DNA of 64,000 nt. It comes from Allofournierella massiliensis (GTDB lineage Bacteria; Bacillota; Clostridia; Oscillospirales; Ruminococcaceae). The stretch covers positions 1 to 64,000 of the forward strand of contig NZ_SLUM01000019.1 of the NCBI RefSeq assembly GCF_004345265.1. The letters run 5' to 3'. Both the position numbers and the translations under genes were made by a program. The notes below the pieces were generated by a model that was not told the DNA's origin, made no database searches, and saw nothing but the letters and a program-made list of their open reading frames with translations. Shown here piece after piece: positions 40,849 through 49,956 of the stretch. Positions within the stretch are counted from its first letter, which is position 1, and each line of letters opens with the position of its first letter.

Positions 40849-43800
40849 ATGAAAGGACAAGCAAAACCGCTGCGCGGCCGATCACCCGGAAAGCGATTGT
40901 TTGCAGCAATTGTCAGCCTGTGCATGATCGTGTCCCTGCTGCCGACGACGGCGTTTTCCGAAGCTGGCGTACAAGATAGCATTGTGATCACCGGCACAAG
41001 CGGGCTGTGCGAACATCACACCGAACACACCGCCAATTGCGGTTACACCGAGGGGACGGCGGAAATTCCCTGTTCCCATGAACACGATGAGGGCTGCGGC
41101 GGGCTGACTGACCCGGAAGCCTGCAATCATACTCATGATGAAACCTGCGGCTATGTTCCCGCCACAGAGGGAACGCCTTGCACCTATGTTTGCGAGATTT
41201 GCAATGCACAGGACAACGGGAACCCCGTAGCTCCGTCCGACGCACAGCCGGAAGAATGTACCTGTGAAACCCTCTGCACCGGGGAAGAAATTAATGCGGA
41301 TTGCCCGGTCTGCTCTGTGGAGGGTGCTGGACTGGACAAGGTTTGCGTCGGTGCAGCTCTTATGCTGCCCGTCACGGCGCTGGCGGTGGAAGGTGCGCCT
41401 AATAGTCTTTATGTTGGAGATCAGCAGGTTATCAATGGCAATAATACCACCTTCTGGACCACGGATAAATCAACAGGGGGACTGACAGAATACGAGGGTA
41501 ACGATGACAATTGGAATGTCAAATACGACCCAAGCACCGCCACCCTTACGCTAAAAGGTGCGAAAATTTCAGGAAGTTATCATCAATACAATAATCCATA
41601 CACTGCCGGAATCTATGCTCAGTGCAGCAACGGTCAATCAGTTACCCTGACTATCAAACTGATTGGTGAGAATACCATCACAGGCTACTATGGGATTTAT
41701 GTGAATGCAGAGATAAGCGCGGACAGCAATGGTACAGACGCCTCCCTGACTATTACGGGTGAAAACAATGGCAACCTGGAAGTATCTGGTTCTAATCACG
41801 GAATATTTGTCAAAAGCGGAACAGGCAACGCCTCCCTGAACATCGAGAAAGTCGCTGTCACAAGCAGCACCAATGGCGATTATGCCGCCGGCGTCTATGT
41901 GATGTCCGGCGCGGGAGCCATCAACTCCCCGAATATCTCTCTTTCCGTCGACGGCGGCAGCCTGACCGCCAGCGGCACCGGAAGCAGTGATGGGATACTG
42001 TTTTATGTGGGATCGTCTCAAGCCACCGGTGCCACCACCAGCCTGACGGTCAGCGAAAATGCGATCGTGGACGCTAAAACAGGCGGGATCAAGGCATCTG
42101 ATCCCAATCTTAACAATCTCAGTGATCAAATCGTTGTTGGTTCCGGTACCGGCACCAACGGCGGCATCGTCTTTGACGGTACGGAAGGCACCGTGTACGG
42201 CAATGTGACCCTGGACGAGAGCCTCACCATTAACCAGGGCGAAACCCTGACCGTCCCGGATGGCTCCTCGCTGAACTGCAACGGCAACCTGACCAACAAC
42301 GGCACGATCATCGTGGAGAAGGGCGGCAACCTGACAGGTGACCCAGGCGGTACAGTGGTTAGTGCCCCCACCATCGGCACCCAGCCTGCAAGCCAGACTG
42401 TGACCAAGGGAAACACTGCCACCTTTTCCGTTGCGGCCACCGGCGAAAAACTGTCCTATCAGTGGCAGCAAAGCACTGACAACGACCAAAGCTGGACGGA
42501 TATTTCTGGAGCAAACGCAGCCACCTATACCACAGCGGCTACCACTACCAGCATGAACGGCTATCAATATCGCTGTGTGGTGAGCAACAGCGCAGGTAGC
42601 GTCACCAGCAATGCCGTTACCCTGACGGTCAACGCTGCCACGGTTTCTGTCACCGGCGTGACCCTGGAACCAACCTCGCTCTCCCTGTTCACCGGGGATA
42701 CCGCGCCCCTGACCGCTACGGTAAAGCCTGACAATGCCACAAATAAAAACGTGACTTGGGAAAGCAACAATACCACAGTTGCCACCGTGGACACTAACGG
42801 CAATGTTGCCGCTGTGGCTGCGGGCGAAGCTACCATAACGATCAAAACTGCGGACGGCAACCACACCGCTACCTGCCAGGTGAAGGTGACCCAACCAACA
42901 TACGGCATTTCCGCCGACATCTCGGCTCTCGACTTTAGCATCGCTTGTCCCGGTTATGAGCGGCCTGCTGCCAAAACCGTGACCATCACCAACGCCGGCA
43001 ACCAGGCCCTTACCCTAAACCAACCTGCTTCCACCAACAGTTTTGAGGTGGGGACCCTCTCCAAGACCAAGCTGGCCGCAGGCGAAACGGCTACCTTCAC
43101 GGTGCAGCCCAAGGCCGGACTGGCCGAGGGGGCATACAGCGAAACCATCACTGTTAGCGGTTCCGAGAATACGACCGTAACGATCTCCGCCACCTTTACC
43201 GTGCAACACCAGCTGGAAAAGGTGGCCGCGAAAGCCCCCACCTGCACCGAGGTAGGAAACAAGGAATACTTTGTCTGTAAAGTCTGCGGCAAATATTTCG
43301 ACATCGACGGCAAGACTGAGATTACTCAGGAAAGCACTGTGATTCCGGCCACCGGTCACAGCTATGGCGAACCGGAGTGGAGCTGGTCGGAGGACGGAAA
43401 GACCTGCACCGTAACCTTTACCTGCAAAAACGATGCAGCCCACAAGGAAACTCCGAAGGCAACTGTAACATCGGCAGAAAAGACCCCTGCCACCTGCACG
43501 GAAAAAGGCGTGACCACCTATACAGCGTCCCTTGAATTTAACGGCCAGACTTACAAGACTGCAAAGGATGTGACAGACATCCCGGCTACCGGCCACAGCT
43601 ATGACAACGGCAAATGTACTGTCTGCGGCGCGATTGCTTCTGATTTCAAGGCCGTTATCACAGCCGGGGCAAACGGCAGCTGGCAGAAAGGCACAAAGGA
43701 TGGTCTTTCCTTTACTTCCAATGCAGCTTATAAACACTTCCGGAAGGTACAGGTGGACGGCAAAGACCTGGATGCTGCCAACTACTCCGTAAAGGAAGGC

Positions 43801-44217
43801 AGCACCATTGTCACCCTGAAAGCCGAATATCTGGAAACCCTGTCTGTGGGCAAGCACACGCTGGCTGTCGTTTCCGATACCGGCACAGCTGTTGCGGAAT
43901 TCACCATTCAGGCGGCTCCTGCCACCGATAACACCCGCTACTATACCTGCCAGAGCTGCGGCCACCACGACTGGACCGCCACCGATGCGGGTTACCGCTG
44001 CGACTACTGCGGAAGGGTTATCACCGAGCAGGTTTCCGGCTACCCGAATGTGAAGGGGGTCTACACTGCCCCCACCGCCAGCCCCGCTCCTTCCACCGCA
44101 CCGGGCTCCCCCGCCACCGGCGATGAGAGCAATCTGGTTCTGTGGGTGGTTGTGCTGGCTGCCGGTTCGGCTGCACTGGCCGGGAGCTTCCTGATTCAGC
44201 GCAAAAAAGAACAATAA
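40849..44217 (+). CDS. LPXTG-type multi-domain surface protein (adhesin-like)
   Basis: About 1122 residues: signal peptide (1-45), a Cys/His-rich region (about 55-165; HTANCGYTEG, CSHEHDEGC, CNHTHDETCGY) as seen in Clostridial surface proteins, a beta-helix-like region (about 170-500) with many Asn/Gly/Thr, an Ig-like domain (about 505-600), a Big_2-like domain (VSVTGVTLEPTSLSLFTGDTAPLTATVKPDNATNKNVTWES), repeats of CTEVGNKEYFVCKVCGKYF type, a small zinc-ribbon-like part (YYTCQSCGHHDW, YRCDYCGR) and a sorting signal SPATGDESN with membrane helix and RKKEQ tail. The ATG at 40849 follows GAGGAGG. It is probably anchored by a sortase and acts in adhesion. Confidence 0.9.
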   Translation: MKGQAKPLRGRSPGKRLFAAIVSLCMIVSLLPTTAFSEAGVQDSIVITGTSGLCEHHTEHTANCGYTEGTAEIPCSHEHDEGCGGLTDPEACNHTHDETCGYVPATEGTPCTYVCEICNAQDNGNPVAPSDAQPEECTCETLCTGEEINADCPVCSVEGAGLDKVCVGAALMLPVTALAVEGAPNSLYVGDQQVINGNNTTFWTTDKSTGGLTEYEGNDDNWNVKYDPSTATLTLKGAKISGSYHQYNNPYTAGIYAQCSNGQSVTLTIKLIGENTITGYYGIYVNAEISADSNGTDASLTITGENNGNLEVSGSNHGIFVKSGTGNASLNIEKVAVTSSTNGDYAAGVYVMSGAGAINSPNISLSVDGGSLTASGTGSSDGILFYVGSSQATGATTSLTVSENAIVDAKTGGIKASDPNLNNLSDQIVVGSGTGTNGGIVFDGTEGTVYGNVTLDESLTINQGETLTVPDGSSLNCNGNLTNNGTIIVEKGGNLTGDPGGTVVSAPTIGTQPASQTVTKGNTATFSVAATGEKLSYQWQQSTDNDQSWTDISGANAATYTTAATTTSMNGYQYRCVVSNSAGSVTSNAVTLTVNAATVSVTGVTLEPTSLSLFTGDTAPLTATVKPDNATNKNVTWESNNTTVATVDTNGNVAAVAAGEATITIKTADGNHTATCQVKVTQPTYGISADISALDFSIACPGYERPAAKTVTITNAGNQALTLNQPASTNSFEVGTLSKTKLAAGETATFTVQPKAGLAEGAYSETITVSGSENTTVTISATFTVQHQLEKVAAKAPTCTEVGNKEYFVCKVCGKYFDIDGKTEITQESTVIPATGHSYGEPEWSWSEDGKTCTVTFTCKNDAAHKETPKATVTSAEKTPATCTEKGVTTYTASLEFNGQTYKTAKDVTDIPATGHSYDNGKCTVCGAIASDFKAVITAGANGSWQKGTKDGLSFTSNAAYKHFRKVQVDGKDLDAANYSVKEGSTIVTLKAEYLETLSVGKHTLAVVSDTGTAVAEFTIQAAPATDNTRYYTCQSCGHHDWTATDAGYRCDYCGRVITEQVSGYPNVKGVYTAPTASPAPSTAPGSPATGDESNLVLWVVVLAAGSAALAGSFLIQRKKEQ

Positions 44218-44301
44218 CACCGAAGAGCGCCGCCACACACCCAGACTGCGGCGGCTGATCCCATCTGAATGAACTCGATTTCCCCTGATCGACCCTTTTC
44301 C

Positions 44302-44337
44302 AAGCCCTGTTCAGCCCTTTGCTGAGCAGGGCTTTTT
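44302..44337 (+). terminator. Terminator of the adhesin gene
   Basis: AAGCCCTG and CAGGGCTT form the stem, followed by TTTT. Confidence 0.85.
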
Positions 44338-44458
44338 TGCTCTGCGTAGGATATCCACACCGTTGAGTATGCCGCCCCCCTCTTTTTCGGCATCGCTCGG
44401 AATATTTCACGCAGAACCTGAATCGTCCCGGAAGCATACCGTTAAAGCGAACTTCCGC

Positions 44459-44488
44459 TTGACAAAACAGCATCGGGGATGCTATCCT
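44459..44488 (+). promoter_or_regulatory. Promoter of the zinc operon
   Basis: TTGACA (44459-44464), 18-base spacer, TATCCT (44483-44488). Confidence 0.75.
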
Positions 44489-44511
44489 AATTTGCAAATA
44501 ATTCGCAAATT
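44489..44511. promoter_or_regulatory. Zur-type operator candidate
   Basis: AATTTGC and GCAAATT, perfect 7-bp arms with a 9-base spacer, start at the base after the -10. This placement allows strict repression by the Fur-family protein encoded next. Confidence 0.7.
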
Positions 44512-44527
44512 CAAAGAGGGTGCGTCA

Positions 44528-44923
44528 ATGAAAAACTACGACACTCGCCAGCGGGACCTTTTGGTCGACTTTTTGGAACAGCACCCGGATCAGCTGCTCT
44601 CTGTGCAGCAGATCGCCCAGGCGCTGCACGAACAGCAGATCAGTCTCAGCGCCGTTTATCGGAATCTTTCCCAGCTGGAAACAAAAGGCCTTATCCGCAA
44701 GAGCATGAAATCCGGCGGCAGAGCAGCCTATTATCAGTATATCGGCACACCGGATTGCCACTCTCATCTGCACATGACCTGCACCTGCTGCGGAAAAACC
44801 TTCCACATGAATTCAGAGCATACCGCGCGGCTGACACGTGCCATGGCTGAACTGGATGGATTTGATCTGGATATTCTCAACACTGTTTTATACGGCACCT
44901 GCCAAAGCTGCCATCAAAAATAA
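44528..44923 (+). CDS. zur: Fur family regulator, Zur-like
   Basis: A 131-residue Fur-family repressor. The winged helix is at about 5-75 (SLSAVYRNLSQLETKGLIRKS as recognition region). The dimer domain holds two Cys pairs, Cys85-xx-Cys88 and Cys125-xx-Cys128, that form the structural zinc site, and a HSHLHMTC cluster for the regulatory site. I chose the ATG at 44528, after AAAGAGGGTG. It is the first gene of an operon with znuACB, so zinc is the likely signal, and it should repress its own promoter through the palindrome next to the -10. Confidence 0.88.
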   Translation: MKNYDTRQRDLLVDFLEQHPDQLLSVQQIAQALHEQQISLSAVYRNLSQLETKGLIRKSMKSGGRAAYYQYIGTPDCHSHLHMTCTCCGKTFHMNSEHTARLTRAMAELDGFDLDILNTVLYGTCQSCHQK

Positions 44924-44959
44924 CCATCGCTTTGCGATGCCCGAAGGAGGGAGAAGAAC

Positions 44960-45256
44960 ATGCACCAGAAAAACCGCTTTGCTGCCATTTGCGCCACTGT
45001 GCTTGTGGCAGCTGCCCTGCTCTTCTCCGTCTTTTTCATTGCTCTGGAAACAAACCACGATTGCAGCAGAGAGCATTGCGCCATCTGCCACCAGATCCAG
45101 ACCTGCCAGACCCTTTTATCTCAGCTTTCCAGCGCCTGCGCAAAACCCGCAGGCTTTGGTGTGCTGTGCTTCTTTGCTCTGCTGCTGATTCTGCGTCGTC
45201 CGTATGTATCCGTTGCATCTTCTCTGGTTTCCCAAAAAGTAAAACTGCTGAATTAA
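44960..45256 (+). CDS. Small membrane protein of the zinc operon
   Basis: A 98-residue protein with two hydrophobic helices (about 9-29 and 62-80) around an external loop with NHDCSREHCAICHQIQTCQ. The loop holds four Cys and three His and could bind zinc. It lies between the zur-like gene and znuA with GAAGGAGG before the ATG. Comparable proteins accompany Zur-ZnuABC operons in related Firmicutes as I recall. The role in zinc handling at the membrane is inferred. Confidence 0.75.
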   Translation: MHQKNRFAAICATVLVAAALLFSVFFIALETNHDCSREHCAICHQIQTCQTLLSQLSSACAKPAGFGVLCFFALLLILRRPYVSVASSLVSQKVKLLN

Positions 45257-45380
45257 ACAAAAACGAACCACAAGGGGAATACGTCTGCCCATTTTAAGCA
45301 GGTGTGCCCGGCACTGCCGGACCCCTTGTATTTTTGCGTCCTTTTTTCGTTTTTTGTTTGAATTCGGAGGTTTTCTTTTC

Positions 45381-46418
45381 ATGAATCGAATCATTTCCAT
45401 CCTTCTTTCCCTTGTCATAGCAGCCGGTTTTCTGACCGGTTGTCACCCTGCAGCCGCACCTGAAAATGACGGCAAAAAGCTGCGAATCGTCACCACCATT
45501 TTCCCGGAATACGATTGGGTACGGCAGATCCTGGGCGATCAAGCCGACCATGTGGAGCTGACCATGCTCTTGGATAATGGTGTTGACCTTCACAGCTTTC
45601 AGCCCACGGCCGACGATATGGTCACCATCTCCGGATGCGACCTGTTCATCTATACCGGCGGTGAATCGGACGCCTGGGTGGAGGATGCATTGTCTCACGC
45701 CACAAACCCCGACCTGGTGGCTGTAAATCTGATGGACCTGCTGGGCGATCAGGTAAAAGCCGAGGAGACCGTGGAAGGGATGCAGGAAACCGCGCACCTT
45801 CATTCTCACGAGGATGAACCCCATGATGAGCACACAGATGAGCATGATGAGCACGAGCATTCTGAAGAGTGTACCCATGCGCATAACGACGAACACATCT
45901 GGCTGTCTTTAAAGCACGCTGTTATTCTGTGCAATGCCATCGCCGACACGCTGGGGCAAATCGACCCTGACCATCGCGATGCTTATGCGGAAAATGCCAG
46001 CGCCTATATCCAAAAGCTGACTGAACTGGACGGGCAGTATCAGGCAGTTGTGGATTCCGCTTCCAACCATACCCTGCTCTTTGCGGACCGCTTCCCCTTC
46101 CGCTATCTGATGGATGATTACGGCCTTTCTTACTATGCAGCGTTTTCCGGCTGCTCGGCGGAAACGGAAGCCAGCTTTGAGACTGTTGCGTTTCTGGCCG
46201 AAAAAGTGGATGCGCTGTCGCTCCCCTGTGTGCTGACCACCGAAACCGCCACCCACAACATCGCCCGCACCGTGGTGGACAACACCACTGCCAAAAATCA
46301 GCAGATCCTTGTTCTCAACTCCATGCAGTCTGTTACCGCCGACGATGTGGCTGCAGGTGCGAGTTATCTGTCCATCATGGAGCAGAATCTTGAGACCTTA
46401 AAAACCGCACTGGCCTGA
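45381..46418 (+). CDS. znuA: Zinc ABC transporter substrate-binding lipoprotein ZnuA
   Basis: A 345-residue lipoprotein of the cluster A-I (TroA/ZnuA) class. The signal peptide ends in the lipobox FLTGC. The His-rich loop that is typical of zinc-specific members is long (HSHEDEPHDEHTDEHDEHEHSEECTHAHNDEHIW, about residues 133-172). The other ligands are the His of HSFQPTADD, the DEHIWLS His and a late Glu/Asp. It captures zinc outside the cell and hands it to ZnuB. The ATG at 45381 follows GGAGG. 11 bases separate it from znuC. Confidence 0.95.
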   Translation: MNRIISILLSLVIAAGFLTGCHPAAAPENDGKKLRIVTTIFPEYDWVRQILGDQADHVELTMLLDNGVDLHSFQPTADDMVTISGCDLFIYTGGESDAWVEDALSHATNPDLVAVNLMDLLGDQVKAEETVEGMQETAHLHSHEDEPHDEHTDEHDEHEHSEECTHAHNDEHIWLSLKHAVILCNAIADTLGQIDPDHRDAYAENASAYIQKLTELDGQYQAVVDSASNHTLLFADRFPFRYLMDDYGLSYYAAFSGCSAETEASFETVAFLAEKVDALSLPCVLTTETATHNIARTVVDNTTAKNQQILVLNSMQSVTADDVAAGASYLSIMEQNLETLKTALA

Positions 46419-46429
46419 GAGGAGCGTTT

Positions 46430-47152
46430 ATGATTCAGATCAATTGCCAGGGCCTGGCTCTGGGCTATCATTCCGCCCTGATGCGGGATCTTAACTTCAC
46501 TGTCCACGCCGGAGACTACCTCTGCATTCTGGGAGAAAACGGCGCCGGAAAATCCACCCTGATGAAAACCATCCTGGGACTGCTGGCACCTTTGGAGGGT
46601 TCTGTGACCTTTGGCGATGGAGTGCGCGCCAATGAAATCGGTTACCTTCCCCAGCAGACGCAGACACAGCGGGACTTCCCCGCTACGGTCTGGGAGGTTG
46701 CACTCTCCGGGTGCCAGGGACGTTGCGGTCTGCGCCCTTTTTATACCCGGGCGGAAAAGGAACTGGCCCGGCAATCTCTTGCACGCATGGATATGGCGCA
46801 TCTTTCCGGGCGCTGTTACCGGGAACTGTCCGGCGGACAGCAGCAGCGGGTATTGCTGGCACGGGCCCTGTGCGCTGCCCGGAAGATGCTTTTGCTGGAT
46901 GAGCCTGTTACCGGTCTGGACCCCACAGCAAGCCGGGAGCTGTATCAGGTGATTGCCCGGCTGAACAAGGAGGATGGCATGACCATCCTTATGATCTCCC
47001 ACGATACGAGCGCCGCGCTTCGTTATGCCAGTCACATTCTCTATCTGGGCGAACAGGTCTTTTTCGGAACACGAGAGGAGTTTATCCAAGCCAATCCCGG
47101 CTACCGGGATCGGGAGCTGAAAGGAGGCAGTCTGCATGGACATGATGATTGA
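46430..47152 (+). CDS. znuC: Zinc ABC transporter ATP-binding protein ZnuC
   Basis: A 240-residue ABC ATPase: Walker A GENGAGKST (about 35-43), Q-loop LPQQTQ, signature LSGGQQQRVLLARALC, Walker B LLLDEPVTGLD and switch His in SHDTSAAL. It belongs to the manganese/zinc group (ZnuC/MntB). The ATG follows GAGAGGAG. It overlaps znuB by 17 bases, which couples their translation. Confidence 0.95.
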   Translation: MIQINCQGLALGYHSALMRDLNFTVHAGDYLCILGENGAGKSTLMKTILGLLAPLEGSVTFGDGVRANEIGYLPQQTQTQRDFPATVWEVALSGCQGRCGLRPFYTRAEKELARQSLARMDMAHLSGRCYRELSGGQQQRVLLARALCAARKMLLLDEPVTGLDPTASRELYQVIARLNKEDGMTILMISHDTSAALRYASHILYLGEQVFFGTREEFIQANPGYRDRELKGGSLHGHDD

Positions 47153-47981
47153 AAAGCTGGCCCAGTACTGGGCTTACCCCTTTGTTCAATATGCCCTTGT
47201 AGTAGGTGTTCTGGTGGCCCTGTGTGCCTCCCTGCTGGGCGTTACGCTTGTACTCAAGCGTTTCTCCTTTATTGGCGACGGACTGTCTCATGTGGCCTTT
47301 GGTGCCATGGCGATCGCATCTGTTCTGAGTCTCAACAATGACATGCCCCTTGTTCTGAGCATCACTGTCCTGTGTGCTATTCTGCTGCTGTGCGCCGGTC
47401 AAAACACCAAAATCAAGGGAGATGCTGCCATCGCCATGCTCTCTGTGGGCGCGCTGGCCATCGGTTATCTGCTGATGAACGTGTTTTCCACCTCCTCCAA
47501 TCTGAGCGGAGATGTTTGCAGCACCCTTTTCGGCTCCACCTCCATCCTCACCCTTACCAAAACCGAGGTGTGGCTGTGCGTGGTTCTGTCGGCAGTGGTC
47601 GTGTTCCTGTATTTCTTTTTCTACCACAAAATCTTTTCCGTCACCTTTGACGAGAGCTTTGCCGCCGCCACCGGCATCCGAGCAAAGGGCTACAATCTGC
47701 TTCTGGCTGTTGTGACCGCAGTGGTGATCGTGATGGCTATGAATCTGGTGGGTTCGCTGCTGATCTCTGCTCTGGTCACCTTCCCCGCCATGTCTGCCAT
47801 GCGTCTGTTCCGCAGCTTCCGCTCGGTCACGCTTTGCGCCGCACTCCTTGCCGTATTCTGCGCCGCAGCCGGTATCCTCATTGCGATTCTGGCGGGAACC
47901 CCCGTAGGCTCTACCATCGTTGCCGTAGAAATTCTTCTTTTTGGCCTGTGCTCGCTTCTGGGCTGGGCCGTCAGGAGGTAA
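47136..47981 (+). CDS. znuB: Zinc ABC transporter permease ZnuB
   Basis: A 281-residue permease of the ABC-3 family with about eight membrane helices. Family blocks are visible: LVALCASLLGVTLVLKRFSFIGDGLSHVAFG, the coupling loop DESFAAATGIRAKGYN and LVGSLLISALVTFPAMSAMRL. The ATG follows AAAGGAGG inside the end of znuC. It forms a homodimer in the membrane. Confidence 0.95.
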   Translation: MDMMIEKLAQYWAYPFVQYALVVGVLVALCASLLGVTLVLKRFSFIGDGLSHVAFGAMAIASVLSLNNDMPLVLSITVLCAILLLCAGQNTKIKGDAAIAMLSVGALAIGYLLMNVFSTSSNLSGDVCSTLFGSTSILTLTKTEVWLCVVLSAVVVFLYFFFYHKIFSVTFDESFAAATGIRAKGYNLLLAVVTAVVIVMAMNLVGSLLISALVTFPAMSAMRLFRSFRSVTLCAALLAVFCAAAGILIAILAGTPVGSTIVAVEILLFGLCSLLGWAVRR

Positions 47982-47987
47982 CATTCC

Positions 47988-48590
47988 ATGAAAAAAGCAA
48001 TTCTTTTATTGGCTGCCGCTCTTCTTCTGACATGCACAGCCTGCGGTGAAAGCAGCAGTTCCATTCAATCCGGCACAGCGTCCTCCTCTTCTGCCGGGAC
48101 AGATGAAGGTTCTCAGGCAGAAAGTATCCCTTCTTCCGAACCGGATGGCTCCAGCAGCTCCGCCACCACCCCGGAAGAATCCGCCGGGGATACATCCGCA
48201 GCTTCGGCTGAATCCTCCGATGGGGAACCGGATATCGATCTAACCACACTCAGCAGTATCATGGTATATTCCGAGGCCTTCAACATGTCGGTATCACCGG
48301 AGGAGTATATCGGTAAGACCATCCGGATGGCCGGCATTTTTACGACCAATCAGGACCCGGAAACAGAGCAGATCTCCTGCGCTGTGCTCGTGCAGGATGC
48401 CACAGCATGCTGTGCGCAGGGGTTTGAAATCATCATGCCGGAAGATGCGGTCTATCCACAGGATTATCCGGATTTCGGTTCGGAGGTAACTGTTGTTGGA
48501 GAACTGCAGGCAGACCGCTCCTTGGAGGAATATGGCATGATTTTTCTTCGTCTGGAAAATGTGACTTTCGAAACCCCTTCAGACTTGTAA
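47988..48590 (+). CDS. Lipoprotein with OB-fold-like domain, zinc operon
   Basis: A 200-residue lipoprotein: signal peptide with lipobox LTCTAC, a Ser/Glu-rich linker (about 22-85) and a beta-rich C-terminal domain (about 98-198; YIGKTIRMAGIFTTNQD, FEIIMPEDAVYPQDYPDFGSEVTVVGELQ) whose strand pattern is OB-fold-like. Four Cys occur (ISCAVLVQDATACCAQGFE). It is the last gene of the zinc operon, 6 bases after znuB. It may help zinc capture, but no function is known to me. Confidence 0.75.
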   Translation: MKKAILLLAAALLLTCTACGESSSSIQSGTASSSSAGTDEGSQAESIPSSEPDGSSSSATTPEESAGDTSAASAESSDGEPDIDLTTLSSIMVYSEAFNMSVSPEEYIGKTIRMAGIFTTNQDPETEQISCAVLVQDATACCAQGFEIIMPEDAVYPQDYPDFGSEVTVVGELQADRSLEEYGMIFLRLENVTFETPSDL

Positions 48591-48639
48591 CCGGTCTCCC
48601 GTTTCAGGATATGGCCGGGATTTTCGACTTACAATCTGT

Positions 48640-48789
48640 CGCTTCCCCAGTAAAGCCGGGGGCTTGAGTAAGCCCTAGAAGGACACGATACGGACAATAC
48701 CCCTCAAGGGGCCACGAATGGGTCGGCCAACTGCATTGCTGACTCATGACGGGCCCCTTAAGGGGCTTTTTTATGCCTTGGTATTCTTG
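48640..48789. mobile_element. IS200/IS605-type right-end sequence
   Basis: The block contains CTTGAGTAAGCCCTAGAAGG, CCCCTCAAGGGGCCACGAA and GGGCCCCTTAAGGGGC, the imperfect palindromes expected for an IS200-type end. The first two motifs also occur at 6,050-6,110, showing two related insertions in this window. Confidence 0.6.
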
Positions 48790-49118
48790 CTACCCGTAAC
48801 GAGTCTATGAATTCCTTCAAACTCATCTGATCTGCTATCTGGTCTGTTTCCAGTTGCTGTTTGATGTATTCGTTTCCGCCTTACCGTATTCACAAAACAT
48901 CCTCTTGCGCCCCAAAATGCCGATCCCCGTATTTTAAACTAGCATGGCAATCAAAAATCATCAGACTACTCTTCTCTTTGAGATATCCCATAATTTGTGA
49001 TACCGCCAATTTCGGCGGAAGCGATACGAGCATATGAATGTGGTCTGACATTGCATGTCCCTCAATGATTTCCACATGCTTGTAATCACAAAGCATCCTC
49101 AGGATTTTTCCAACGTTG
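48790..49118 (-). pseudogene. Decayed IS200/IS605 family Y1 transposase (tnpA)
   Basis: The best piece (48890-49096, minus) reads LCDYKHVEIIEGHAMSDHIHMLVSLPPKLAVSQIMGYLK and KYGDRHF, which matches the Y1 transposase with its HUH motif (HIH). The frame extends upstream as VGKILRM and is then cut off, so the N-terminus is missing. Downstream, the tail with LETDQIADQMSLKEFIDSL lies in another frame, so there are frameshifts. The catalytic Tyr region is disrupted. The element is dead. Confidence 0.8.
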
Positions 49119-49121
49119 ACA

Positions 49122-49169
49122 CAAAGAGCACCGGAACAGCCTGTGACCTGCTGCTCCGGTGCTCTTTGT
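49122..49169. terminator. Bidirectional terminator
   Basis: CAAAGAGCACCGGA and TCCGGTGCTCTTTG form a 14-bp stem. It ends the minus-strand hydrolase gene. Confidence 0.88.
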
Positions 49170-49217
49170 TCTTTTCCATTCGTTTTTCCCTTTCGGGCAA
49201 ACGCAGAGATTAACCCG

Positions 49218-49790
49218 TCACCGTCCGTTTTCCCGCATATACTCTTCGGTAGTCATTATCCGGGTGTGCAGCGGCGCCAGATAAGACAGCACTGCCTGTG
49301 CCTGCGCCTGGGATTCGGTGCTTAACCCGGCCACCGCGTCAGTCAGATAAACAATCCGATGCCCCAGATCGATTCCCGCCAGAGCTGTGGCCAGCACACA
49401 ACATTCTGCCACCACACCGGTTACCACTACCTGCCGGGCACGCTGCGCCGCCTGCTTTACCTCCGGGATAGCAAAAGACGAATAAACCGATTTATCAAGC
49501 AAGGGATAACGCTCCAGATACGGGTCAAACTCCGGCATCATCGCATTGGCGAAAGGGTCCGCGTTGATAGCGGCGTTAACCTGATTGTATTCCGCCCACA
49601 CCCCCACCGGATTTTCCGGCGGAAGGAATCGGGTAAACATCACCTGGCCGCACACCTGTGCATCCAGCAGCCGCCGAATGGCATCTGCTGCCTGCTCTAT
49701 CCCGCAGCAGGCCCAGGGCTGACCATCGGTGTATACATTCTGCATATCGATCACAAGCAATAGATCTTCGTTTGGCTGATGACACGTCAT
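49218..49790 (-). CDS. Isochorismatase-like cysteine hydrolase
   Basis: A 190-residue cytosolic hydrolase of the nicotinamidase/isochorismatase superfamily. The catalytic triad is visible: Asp in LLVIDMQN (Asp14), Lys in LLDKSVYSSF (about 99) and Cys in VTGVVAECCVLATAL (about 134-135). Members cleave amides or enol ethers such as nicotinamide or isochorismate; the true substrate is open. It is divergent from the uridine phosphorylase gene and stands alone. Confidence 0.88.
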   Translation of the reverse strand: MTCHQPNEDLLLVIDMQNVYTDGQPWACCGIEQAADAIRRLLDAQVCGQVMFTRFLPPENPVGVWAEYNQVNAAINADPFANAMMPEFDPYLERYPLLDKSVYSSFAIPEVKQAAQRARQVVVTGVVAECCVLATALAGIDLGHRIVYLTDAVAGLSTESQAQAQAVLSYLAPLHTRIMTTEEYMRENGR

Positions 49791-49956
49791 ATCAAAACCT
49801 CCTTGACAAAATAGTTCATCAAATTTAGTATAAACTGTAAAAAAATCTCTTTCAAGGTTTGACTTTCATTGACGGAAGTGCTACCTTTATTATGGTAAAG
49901 CGACATTTTGAATAATGGGAATTTTTACCCCACGCAATGAAAGGAAGTGTTGCAAT

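Noticed and set aside
39467-40909. A 480-codon minus-strand frame over the LuxR-type gene
   Set aside because: Shadow of a GC-rich gene, rich in Gly, Arg and Gln, with no motif.
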